From assembly GCA_037013685.1 (NCBI GenBank), contig CM072888.1:14574216-14638215 (forward strand): a stretch of DNA of 64,000 nucleotides, given 5' to 3'. Positions within the stretch are counted from its first letter, which is position 1; every line of letters starts with the position of its first letter. Below, in pieces: positions 50,771 through 61,736 of the stretch. This DNA comes from Acridotheres tristis (Eukaryota; Chordata; Aves; Passeriformes; Sturnidae). Made by a program: the position numbers and the translations under genes. A model generated the notes under the pieces. The model did no database searches and was not told the origin of the DNA. It was given only the letters and a program-made list of their open reading frames with translations.

Positions 50771-53700
50771 TAAACTGTTCAATAAAAGAAATTACCTTCT
50801 GCACTAATAGCCTTTAAATTTGGGGGTTTCATCTTTAAATTATTATACAAAAGAGAAGCTGTAAAATTTCCTCTATCATTTAATTTTTGTATTCTCATTT
50901 AAGAAATAACTAAACCAAAGTAAATAACCATATAAAGATTGCTAATCTGGATAATGCCAGATCTGAAATCTGAAAGTCAGAAGCCCTGCTGGTAATTTTT
51001 CCTTTCAATGACTAAGTAAAGTTATTTATTTTCTTTTTTGGTCCATGAAAAATAGTCTCAGTGTCCTAATATTTATATTTAATGAAATTCGAAAACATCT
51101 ATGTAAATTCTAGGTTTTGTACCTCTGTTATTTTCTAGGTTTCTTTTGACATTTGATTTCTCTTAGTACAAATGAAAAGAGGCTAGCTTTTACTTTCTTT
51201 CATAGCATTCAGTTGGGTTTTTTTAGGTATACCTTCTCTGCTTTTTAATTTGGAAAAATTTTCTCCTTCTGCTTCACCTTCCTGTGTACATTATTCAAGA
51301 TGTGCTGCCCCCACAAGCAATCTTACAGCAAAGCACAGAACTCGGGGAACTATAAGTAACTGCTCACCTGTAAAGCCTATGTAAACCATTTTTCTACTAA
51401 CTTAGGTCCTTCAGTGCAGCCTCAAAGACATGAGATGCCATGCTAAAGAAGACCCCAGTACTCCTTGTTGGCTTTGGAAGGTTCATTTCAATAGGGGTTG
51501 GCTGTATTAAAGAGCCATTTACACTTTGTTGTCAAGGAGAACTTGCTGGGGGACCTAAAGGGTCATTAGCCTCCACTTAGCACCATGCAGTGTAGCAGAT
51601 GCTTCATGACATGTGACAAGGAAAGGCTTTAAATGGAGTGTCAAGAAGTCCCAGCCTCGTCACTTAATTTTTTACTAATCTGTTGCTGTCTAGCAATTTT
51701 AGCCATTTTATTGATAGTTGAGCTTTTACTTATATGTGCCAGTGATGACAGTAGGAGGAAATTAAAGAAGTATTGCCAGGGACATTGCATATTTTACTTC
51801 TTCTTTTAGTAATTCATCCTACTACATATAGTGAGCTGGCTCTTAGACAAGAAGTACACCCAGAAATGTAAATTCCTTGAGCTTTTAAAATTCCATTTGA
51901 CTCATTAATTGTCAGTACAGACCATTTATTTTTTTAAATGCACAAGGATTTCAAGGGCCAGCAAAACTGTCAGCTTCCATTGCGGCTTGTGTTGAGATCC
52001 ACAAGTGTCAGATGTGACCTATGCACAGTTTCAAGACCCTTCCTCAAAGAAAACATCATGGAATACAAGGATAAATAGAAGGATACAGAGAGTAGTACCT
52101 GGGGTACTTGTTACAGAAAATGTTCCTTTGCAGGAATCTTTTGTCATTCCTTGTGTTTCAGATACCATGATCAGAGGAGATACAAACAGCAATACAGATT
52201 GCCTGAGGACATTGTAGATAAAGTTCTAAACCCACCAAAAACCCCATCAGAAAGCAAACCCTTAAAAAGAGGTTCTCTGGGCAGACAGTATGTGACTACC
52301 TCAGGTTTTACTTGATAAACAGGAAAATTTGTACGATAGTTTGTTTGAATTTAGACATTCTTTTAACCGTCATGGTGGCCCTACAACGTGATTTTCCTTC
52401 CTCTCTCTTATTTAGACAACTGTCTTCAGTGCTGCATAAATCATCTCAGTTAATCTAAGAGGTGATGATTTCCAAGTAAGAGCAGCCACACCCTGAAGGC
52501 ATGACGTGTGAGACAGAATGCTTTCTATTTTAGGAATTCTTCTTTTCATCTGAAGAAAATCCCTCAAAAAGTCATGCCTAGCCATCAGGACCTCCTGGAT
52601 AAATGAGAATTTATTATGTCATCTTGACGCTAGAAAATACTGATCTCCATTTTGTGGTTATGAAGTGTCCAGTGATCCTTGGTGTTCAGGATGGACAAAT
52701 AGATTTCACTAGCAGCCATTAGCTATGGAAGGCCTTTATCCAAAGGGTAGCATCTATGCTTATTTCTTATTTGCTCCATTTGAATGAGGCAAATTTAATA
52801 GTATTTATTTATCTTTACCCTGTGAGAGAATGGAAACCTCTCATAGAAAAAAAAAGGAACAGTATAGTTAACTAAGATTAAAATTCCCACTCAGGGATCA
52901 CTTCTCTCTCAAAACAAGATTCCAAGATTATGAAAACATCTGTCTGACTCTTTCTGAAGGGAAATCTTTGCACAGGTAGTGAGTAGTGGAGAGCCCAGTG
53001 AAGCCCATTTGTATTGGATCAGCTGCATGTGTAGATACCAGAGAGTTTGTACAGATGCAGACCAAGTCTACAGATGAGGCTTCATTTCTCTTCTGCAAAT
53101 CTTTGACAAATCATCAGAGTCCACTTTGTCTGCCTAGGAAAAACTTCCAGCTGGAAGAAGGATGTCATGGCTGGGAGAACTAAAACATAAAGTATCTCAG
53201 GATTCTCCTACTCAAGGTTCCCAGTCATGTTTTAGTGTGGATCAGAACAAAACATAGAGGGGGTACTACACAGTACTTCTTTATGTGTTGCCAGTCACAC
53301 CAGGTGTGCTTCATCTGATTCACAATCACAGTGGGACCCTGCAGTTTTCAGCTTTGCAGACAGAATGCTGCTGGTTTTACAGCATTTAGCTGTGGTTTGG
53401 TAGATAGAAATGATCAGGGGGTAGAACTGCATTACTAAGCAGAATTGTGACTTGTGAAATAGAAATCTCTGAGTTAACAGTGCTCATGAGCCAAGTTTTG
53501 GAATCTGTCAGGGTTATATTTTTCACGGTTCTTTTTTGAGAATGTGGAGACACTTGATTTCAAAATGAATTGTTTAAAATGAGGCCTGTAGCCTGTATTA
53601 CTTGTTTAAGAGATGCATTGTATTTATTCCCTTTCATTTTGATATATATACATTTCAATATCTTGAAATATGAAACACATGAATATATAAAGTATCTTTG

Positions 53701-55483
53701 GACCTCTCCAAGAGAGATTTCCTACCTTATGCTTTCAAAATAATGTACTTTTTCAAAGTGAGGTAATTTAAAGGCAATTAAACCTTTCTCATAGAAAAGA
53801 TCAGTAAAGTTACTCACATCACTACCTATTTATCCTTGTCTCAGTGAAATTGCTTTGTTTTAAAAACAGACAAAGAAAATAAAAAGAACAACATGTTACC
53901 TGTTATTGGAATATATGGCTACTCATAATCTCACTGGAAGATCCATTGTGTATTATTTTAGGTGTGGGAAGTGAAATACACATTCCGTGGGAAAAAGCAG
54001 AACTTTTAGGACATATTTTCAAGTTTCCCCACATAAATATGCCTTGATGCCATCCTCCCCCTATTTTTTTTATTCCAGTTCTGGAATTAAATTCTGTCCT
54101 AGGTTAAATAAGTATTTTTACTGCTTAATTCACTGGTGTCAGGTGTTATCACTTGTACCAAGACTGTCTTCCTCTGGAGCTGTTCTGTGATGGAAACGAG
54201 TGTTCTTTATGAAGTAGGACAGATCCAGTGATTCATGACAGCAGCTTCTAGCAAATACAGATATTTCATAATGAAAAGAAACACTATATGTGAAAAAAAA
54301 AAAAGAAGGAGACATGACATTCTTGTTATAGGAATTTGTAAAATAATTAGAAGGAAGAAAATGTGCTTCATAGAGAAACAGCAACAAAGAGAAGAAAAAT
54401 CAATAAATCAAAAGGTAATGGGATCTGCACAGGCTATGGAGCCATATCTAACAACTGCCAGCATTGGAGTGCTTGAGAATAATATTGTAGCTGTTACCTG
54501 CTAAATGGTAAGAAATCTGAGAAATGCAAAGATGGAAATGAAGCAGCTCAGAGCAGAGCCAAGCACCATACTCTATCTGCCCAAACAAGGGAAATGTACA
54601 ACACTAATCCATTAAAAGCTCCCATAATGATAATAACCCAAATTAGAGCAATGCTTTGTGACCTCTGGTGTAAGCCCTGGAGCCCAGTAGATCTCACATT
54701 ATGAAAAAGAGCTTGAGCAGCAAGCTGAGCATTCATACTTTGAAGATGTGATTTTTCTGGACCACCTCCATTTCAGCTATTGGAGTAACATGCAGGAAGC
54801 AGAGAATAGATCCCTTTAGAATAACATTTACCACTGAAGCAAAAGCATAGTCAAAGTAGATGTATTCTGCATTTTCCTCCTCTAAAGCCTCCCTTAATAG
54901 AAGAAAACAAGGGAAAAGCATGGCTGGTTCCCCATCCAGCTGACAGAAAGTCTGTAGGGCGTGCCATCAGATGACATATGTTTTCTTATTACTTAGGGTT
55001 TTAGCTTTAGTTTGGGCTTGATGATATTTTTATTTGTTTGGTTTTTTGTTCTGGAATGCACAAGTAATTTAAAAACTGTTTTAAGGAAGAGGGGGGAGTA
55101 CAGTTTGAATTATTTATTATTTTCTTTTCTCTTTGCAAGAAGGCCTATGGAATTTGGCATCTTAACCCAGCCTTGCCTGATGTGATCACAAACACAGTTA
55201 AATTTTTATTAAAATGTTTTGAATCTTTCAAACATGATATTGATAACTGAAATGGAGCAAAGAGACAGTAGCATCTGGTTTTAATGAACATGGTCTGCTT
55301 ATACTTGAAAGCAAAACCATGCAGGAAAAGACTGGAAATTCTTGTTCAGAGAATCAAAGTGCAATAATGTTTTTCAATACCTGACATCTGTATGCTTAGA
55401 ATGACCTGGGTGACTTCACTCAACCAATTGTTCATATTTTTTAGATTAAAATGCCACATTTAGATCTGAAATAAAGTTGGTGC
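50771..55483. other. non-coding, nothing recognised
   Basis: AT-rich sequence with no recognisable exon or repeat. Short frames (for example 52005-52217 and 54235-54504) lack domains. Confidence 0.55.
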
Positions 55484-55567
55484 TTTTTCTTTTTTTTTTC
55501 CAGCCTGTTGTGCTGTTGTGTACTTCTTTCTTTCTTTTTTTTTTTTTTTTTTTTTTTGTGTGTACTT
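55484..55567 (-). repeat. poly-T tract flanked by a 9-bp direct repeat
   Basis: A TTC-interrupted T tract ending in 23 uninterrupted T (55535-55557) is bracketed by TGTGTACTT at 55517-55525 and again at 55559-55567. On the minus strand this is a poly(A) stretch with a target-site-like duplication. No body of a retrotransposon lies between the copies. Either a tail-only retroposition event or microsatellite growth next to a chance repeat could explain it. Confidence 0.75.
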
Positions 55568-57179
55568 ACCAAACCTCATTGCTTTGAGCTCTATTGTACC
55601 TTTTTGGCTGGTGACCTTCTTCAGTATAGTACATATCAAACTACTTTTATTTAGAAATATAGGTTCCTGTTACTACATTGTAGTCTAAACAAACAAGGCA
55701 ACAATCCCTTTGTGGGGATTTTTCTCCTATATGTATTAACATGTAGAATAACAGAATTGCCTGAAACAACCTCCTAAACCACAGGCCCATATAAAAGCCA
55801 ACCTTGTCAGGGGAAATGGTCAGGGCATTGTCAAAACAGATTCTGCAAGAGGCCTCCCTGCCTCACTGCCTCCAACTCAAGTTTGTTAACAGCACTTCAG
55901 CCCAGGGTTTTCATGGACATGCTGCAAACCATTAGGGTTTGAACTAGAGTTTGAACTTTTTTATCAGAGCAGTAGTGATAGAATGTTCTAATTCAGTTTC
56001 CTGCCTCTTGGAACTCAGCTTGCTTACGTGAGGTGAGTGAACGTGTTTGGAAATGCAGCCTAGATATCTGTTCTGGTTTTGTAGTACAAGCTCTTCCCAG
56101 TCAAGATAGTGATGATTTTAAATAAATAATAATTTTTATAACCCAACCACATTCTCTGTTGCTGTCTTCACAGCTAAATCCTTTCTTGGATTCAGAGAAC
56201 AAATCACTGAGGTTTGTAGCAGAACAATATAAGGCTGTGAACAACTACAGGAAAGATGTAGTGGACCCTTTTCATACCACAGAGAAATTTAATGCATGGT
56301 AAATGCATTTAACTGTGAAGAATACACCTGGTCCTTGAAAACGGTAATTTAAATTCCATTTATTCTACTTATGTCATTCCACTTATTTTAGCATTATATT
56401 GTCCTTATACTGGAATTTGAATTAGAAGTTTGGAAAAGAATAAATGCTTTTGACCATAAGCACTTACCCATTGTCTGTATTTTGAAGTTTTTCACATAAA
56501 AGGCAGAGGATAAGTGCCCCAATTAGTTAGCAATATCCAAATTCCTAAAGTTTTCAGCTCTTAAAGCTTTAGTAAAAGTGGCTTTCAGTTACCACTAATA
56601 GCTTCTTTGAATCCTTTTGTTTTAGTCCCAAAGCTGAGAAATCAATGAAGTTGGCCAGTTTGATTAAATAGTTTTCTGAAGTCAAACTATTGTAAAGTTA
56701 GCCTTTAAAAACAAATATGCTGCATCGCCTTTGACCATTTACAGTTTTTCTTTGGCTCCACCAAGCATGTGGATGTCTAATCAGGGGATTATCAAGTAGA
56801 CTAGAGAAATATAACAAAGTTCTGTGCTCTAGTAAATATTTGTATAGCACAAGCCTGGAGAAAGTCCATGTTATATTTTACTGTTGATAATTTAATAACT
56901 CTGTGGCACTCCTGAAATTGTACAGTAAATGTCAAGATGTGTCAAATGAGGTATCCTGTAAAATTTAATAATCTCATACTTAAGATGATGTGCATGCATG
57001 GGTAGGTAATACTGTCATTGGAAAATATGTTTTGCAAGTAATATTTAGGGCATTTATTTGAATTTTGCCAGGAAATTAAGTGAGCAATGGCCTTCCAGCT
57101 GATAGTTAGTAACAATGACAACATAAGTGACAAACAGAATAACTCATGCAGAAATAGTCCAGTGTATCAAATGATCATG
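55568..57179. other. non-coding, nothing recognised
   Basis: No gene or identifiable repeat. Confidence 0.55.
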
Positions 57180-57490
57180 AGGGCAACCAACAGATTTCTT
57201 AGAACAGTCAAAAGATCTGTGATTTCCTCCTGCTACAGAAAAGAGCCCATTCAGTAAACAATTGATAAAATGAAGTGAATCTGTGTTGCTTGTGTTTAAG
57301 GGATAGCATACAGCACGCTGTCTGCCACAGTAGTTTGTTTGCACCGAAATTAAGCAATAATGATTGAGGCACAGAGCATTTCCTGGGGATTAATGACCGT
57401 CTGAGGGGAGTTGATGGCCCAAGGAACATCCTGGCCATTAACCCCAGCCAGTCATTAATCCAAAGGAAATGCCCTACCCCAAGATCTTTA
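57180..57490. promoter_or_regulatory. candidate homeodomain-rich regulatory element with inverted repeat
   Basis: The core holds an inverted repeat with 22-base arms: GCATTTCCTGGGGATTAATG (arm 57376-57397) and GTCATTAATCCAAAGGAAAT (arm 57451-57472). The arms match at 20 of 22 positions around a 53-base loop. Each arm contains the TAATCC/GGATTA core (57387-57392 and 57456-57461) recognised by K50 homeodomains such as OTX, PITX, CRX and GSC, and the loop has a third ATTA site (57437-57440). Upstream are GTAAACA (FOX-type, 57254-57260), AACAAT (SOX-type, 57257-57262), TGATTGA (PBX-type, 57361-57367) and AATTAAG. There is no open frame of note and no transposon signature. Regulatory function is an inference from motif density and symmetry. 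Confidence 0.4.
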
Positions 57491-58076
57491 TTACTCTTAG
57501 AAAATGAAAATGAAGAAAAACAAACCAGTAAGGACCTAGGTATTTGCTCTGAAGGGTGAAGTTTCAAATCATTTAGTGCATGCAGATTTTGATTAAATTA
57601 ATACCTTACCAGTTATTTAGCTGGAGTGCTTGGTTCTCTCCAAAGCATCTTGGTATCATCTAGGCCTACAGAGGCAAACTAGAGGAACATTATCTTTTTT
57701 TCACCTTTATTTATCTTTTTCTCAGTATGGAAGGCAACTTATGTCTAATTGTAATGTGATTTAAGTAAGGTGTACTTTAAATAAGTATCTTTAAATAGTC
57801 TCTATTGTGTTAAGAATCTAGAGTAAGTGCTGGCAGAGCACCAATCAGACCTAGGCACTACTCCTGTTATATTTATACCCTTCTTTTCCTAGTTTTGGAA
57901 GCAGTAGACCATCTATACCTTTATAAGCAAAAGTAGCTGTAAATGTGACATTACACAAAAAATTATTATTCAAAAACTGTTTGTATTGGATTTCTTGAAG
58001 AAAATTGTAAGTTAAGTTCTTAGATGTTTGTTTCCTCTGGTTTTTTTTCCTGAGCTGGACAGTGCTTCAGAAAATT
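57491..58076. other. non-coding, nothing recognised
   Basis: No supportable feature. Confidence 0.55.
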
Positions 58077-58106
58077 AAAAAAAAAAAAACAAAAAAACCC
58101 AAAAAA
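58077..58106. repeat. A-rich run
   Basis: Thirteen A followed by C-interrupted A runs. It could be an old poly(A) tail of a plus-strand insertion, but nothing recognisable precedes it. Confidence 0.9.
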
Positions 58107-59038
58107 GATGGCTGTTCTTCAAATAGAAATTTACCAGACTTAAAGACTTAATGGTCTACCTCTAGCCGTGTCTAATAGGAAGAGAGAGGCTGGAATAGAA
58201 GTTTCAGTGATGTAACTTAGTTTCATGTCATACACTAACCAGTATAGGCCTGAGATTTGTACACAATTTTCAGGGGTTTTGTGGGGATATGCTATAGTAC
58301 AACTGAATTCTGAAATTTTTTTTCTTGTTTTCTTAAAAGGCAGATTTATGTGGTCCATATAGTTCAAAAACAAATAGTTAATTTACAAATAAAAATCTCC
58401 ATATAGATGAATCCTAAGAGTTTGGCTAAATATGAGGAAAACAAATTGATGAAGATAAAGGTCCACAAAGAATTTGAGGCAAGATGCCTTTTTTAAAAAA
58501 ATTCCCTTGCAATTACAATACAATTTAAATTAATTTGTTATAAAGATATGTTGTGCTTTCTGTATGTCATTAATTTTATATCAAAGTAATATGAATTATG
58601 CATTATTTTCAAAAGTGAATGTAAAACTATACTTAGCAGTAGTTGTGGGAGAGTGTCCTGGGGGACTGTAATCTGGGGGACTATTGGCTTACTGCCAATC
58701 AGGCAGAAAACTGAAATCCTATTCTTGCATTTTCATCCATATAAGTATGAAGATGTGGAATAGAAATCTTCTAATAAAGAGTTCTGCATTCTAGCAGGCA
58801 AGGTTAGAAGTCAGCACAACTGATAGCTTGGCTAGAAAAATGCTGACTTCAACTAAGTGTTATTTCGAGGAGAGAAGGTAAGTAACCTTTGGAGCACTAT
58901 AAGAACAGGACAGTCACTGAACATCTTTGAATTACACTTTATTTCTTGCTTTCATCCATTTATTTCTAGAAGATATGCTCTATTTTAAACCAGATTTATT
59001 TATTTAAACTCCAGAGAGTCCTTGACCAATGCTATTCA
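58107..59038. other. non-coding, nothing recognised
   Basis: A small local duplication, CTGGGGGACT / CTGGGGGACTATTGG, lies at about 58658-58686. Nothing else identified. Confidence 0.5.
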
Positions 59039-59086
59039 TGAGATCAGACAGGATGATTGCAATGGTTTGTTCTGCCCTATTAACCT
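59039..59086 (+). mobile_element. possible old CR1 3' end
   Basis: GAGATCAGACAGGATGATTG then ATGGTTTGTTCTGCCCTATT resembles the end of an older CR1 group ('gtcagactagatgatcatgatggtcccttctggcc'). The ATTCTATG octamer is not visible. Weak, by-eye match. Confidence 0.42.
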
Positions 59087-61676
59087 GCTCCTAGGTTGTT
59101 GTGCAATACTGAGAAAATTGCTTTTTCCCTATTCTTCAGTAGTATCTCCATGTCTAAAAAAACCCCAGATAAATACTTATATTTTATTTTGAATTCTTCA
59201 AAGGGAACCAGGCATATAATTTAGGAATATTATGATAAAATGACCTCTCTTGTATATGTCATTGATACAAAGATTTAGTCATTAGTCAAACAGAGCTAAG
59301 AAAATGTTAACTCATAAACTTCAATGATTATAGTGCTGAAGCTATGGAGAAAGGTTTTCACATAAATACATTCTTTAGGTTAGTAGAATTTGAAGTGACT
59401 TTACTGGGAGCAGGAATAAATGTTTAAATAAATATAATGTTGTACCTGAATATATTTGTCATCTCCTGTTAACATTGAAATGAGCATTCAAATCACTCTA
59501 AAGATATTAGGACTTGGTTCAAAACTGATGGAATTTGCCCTGTTTGGTGTGGAGAGTCTTTCAGATAAACTCACTGGGATTTGGATCAAGATCCTGTTTT
59601 GGAATCTTTAGTCTTGTATGCATTTTAGAGGTATTTCCAAACTAGTACAGATTACAGCAGAGTTCTTTGTTTTCCCTGCTTTATACTGACTACAAAAGGA
59701 ATTACTTCTGTTTGGGTACTTGACATCCCCACTACTTCCTTTAGAACAAGAGCTATTCTAGATGTAGAAAGCTACATAAATCAGGTTTGTAATAAATATA
59801 GTTCTAATCCGCATGCTGTATAGTAAAAGTGGAAGAAATAGTATAATCTTTCTAGCAAACTTAATTAAAAAATGAAAACAGCTTATTTATTAATTTGAAG
59901 AGGAAACCACTAGCTTCAATTTAAGTTCTTATTCCACTCCTACTCAGGATGCTATTCATTAGGAAAGACCTTCAAGTAGTGTTAAAATTGGGGAATGTAT
60001 AGTAAATGCTAGTTTGGCACTTGCAAATCTAAACATGATATTCTGTGTTTCTGAAAACACACAGATACGAAGGTACAAGCAATGTCATTCCACGCTGAGG
60101 GCTGGGGCTCACTTCCCCGTCCTGCCATTCTCATGTCGTGCTTGTGGCACAGTAGACTTGAAACACCAATATTATTTATAGAAAGAGAAAGGTCTGGGAA
60201 GGCACCAGAGCCACTGAGCCTCTAGTTCTTCAGTGGAGAGGGGTGAAGGCAGAGATGCATGTTGAATTACTGCCATAAGATGTTTGAGACAGGAGTACTT
60301 GGTTCTGTTAGAGCAGCACAAGTCCCTCTCCCAGCATAACTTCAAGAATAACATGACTTTCAGTAGGTTTCTTTGATGTTTGGTTTGTTGTGGTTTTGTT
60401 GGTTTTGTTGGGGATTCCTTTGCTATTGTTTTTTTTTAAGTCTTCCAGTGGCCATGACAACCTCCAAAACAAGATATCTATTACTAGTGCTCACACATTG
60501 GGCATGCAAAGTACATAGTCCTTCTTCCATTATAGAGGACTCTAACTTTTCCTCTGCTGCGTTTAGTAGAGGCCATAATTGTCTCAGAGGGATAAAGGGA
60601 CACTAAGTCTTCCCTTGAGTCTTGACCACTACAGATGAATTCCTTGGAGCAAGTACGGACAGTGTTATCAGACTTGGCAATGAAACCTTCCCTCTAGCAG
60701 CAAGAGACTCAGGAGCTTACCAGTGCTAGAATAATCTGTTATGGACTGACTAATTTTTTCCCTACAAATTATTAATACTGTTCATGAAGCATGAGACAAA
60801 ACTCCAGTTCCACACATTTTCCTGTTTTGTTCTAGACATAGAACAAATCTTCAAACCTTGATTTTCCCAAAACAGCTTCAGAACAATTATTCTAGCTGCT
60901 CTTCATACATGTCCATTTTTTTCCAGCCTGCAGTGATAACTTGCTTTACAAAGGATTTGAATCTTTTTAGGCAGAGGATAGTGGATTCTGCAAGTACTAG
61001 ACTAGAAATAAAAAATAGTGGTAATCTAACCCTTTGCCATATCTTCAAAAAACAGAAGCTGTCGTTACTATTGCATTGGTTTTTGAAGCTGATCTCAAAT
61101 GCCTACAAACTGGACAGAGATCCTCAGGATCTCATGGTTAGGCAGGAATTAAGGTCTGATGAGCTGCTGTGCTCTGTGGTAACTGATGTGTTTAGAGACA
61201 GGCACTCAAGGCTCTTAAAAATGAAAACTGAGGGGCTTTTAGAGTTTGATTATATTTGGTGGGAGCTGAATAGCCTTTTCATTGTCTAAATTCTACCTGA
61301 ATTTTTAATTATATTTCTGTATCTTTTTTTTAAGTCTGACTGTGACTGTTCACTGAATAAAGATCAAAAATCACACCTTGCACAGCTACCATATATGTCA
61401 AAAATCCACTGCTTTTGGTTTTCATTTTAACATCAAAGCACTGAAAAGAGCATCTTCACAGAGTTCACTGATGTTCTTTAACAGGATGGTCTGTAAATAG
61501 TCTAAAGGTTTACTTACTGTATTAGGTACATGGCTTGCATCACGAGCATAGTGTATTTCTTTTCTTAATCAGGAATCTCAACATATTTTGGGAAAGAAGG
61601 GAAATTTAAATTATCAGGTGCTAATTTTTTGTCTCAGAACGAGAAGCAGTTAGGCTGAGTTGTTCCTCTCTGTACA
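59087..61676. other. non-coding; one 143-codon open frame, not called
   Basis: 60375-60412 is a GT-rich low-complexity run (GGTTTTGTT units). The frame at 60858-61289 (143 codons) shows no recognisable domain and no splice or promoter context. Confidence 0.5.
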
Positions 61677-61736
61677 GGACATGTTGACCATCTTGAAGGT
61701 CTTTTCCAACTTAAATTATTCTAGATTCTGTGACCT
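61677..61736 (+). mobile_element. CR1 LINE 3' tail
   Basis: CCATCTTGAAGGTCTTTTCC, AACTTAAATTATTCTAG and ATTCTGTGAC match the CR1 3' UTR end ('gatcttgaaggtcttttccaacctaaacgattctatgattctgtga'). Its upstream part is not recognisable. Confidence 0.8.

Noticed and set aside
58077..58106. A-run considered as a poly(A) tail of a processed pseudogene
   Set aside because: The preceding sequence has no open frame or recognisable transcript and no flanking duplication was found.
60858..61289. 143-codon plus-strand open frame
   Set aside because: No protein family recognised and no promoter or splice context; within chance length.
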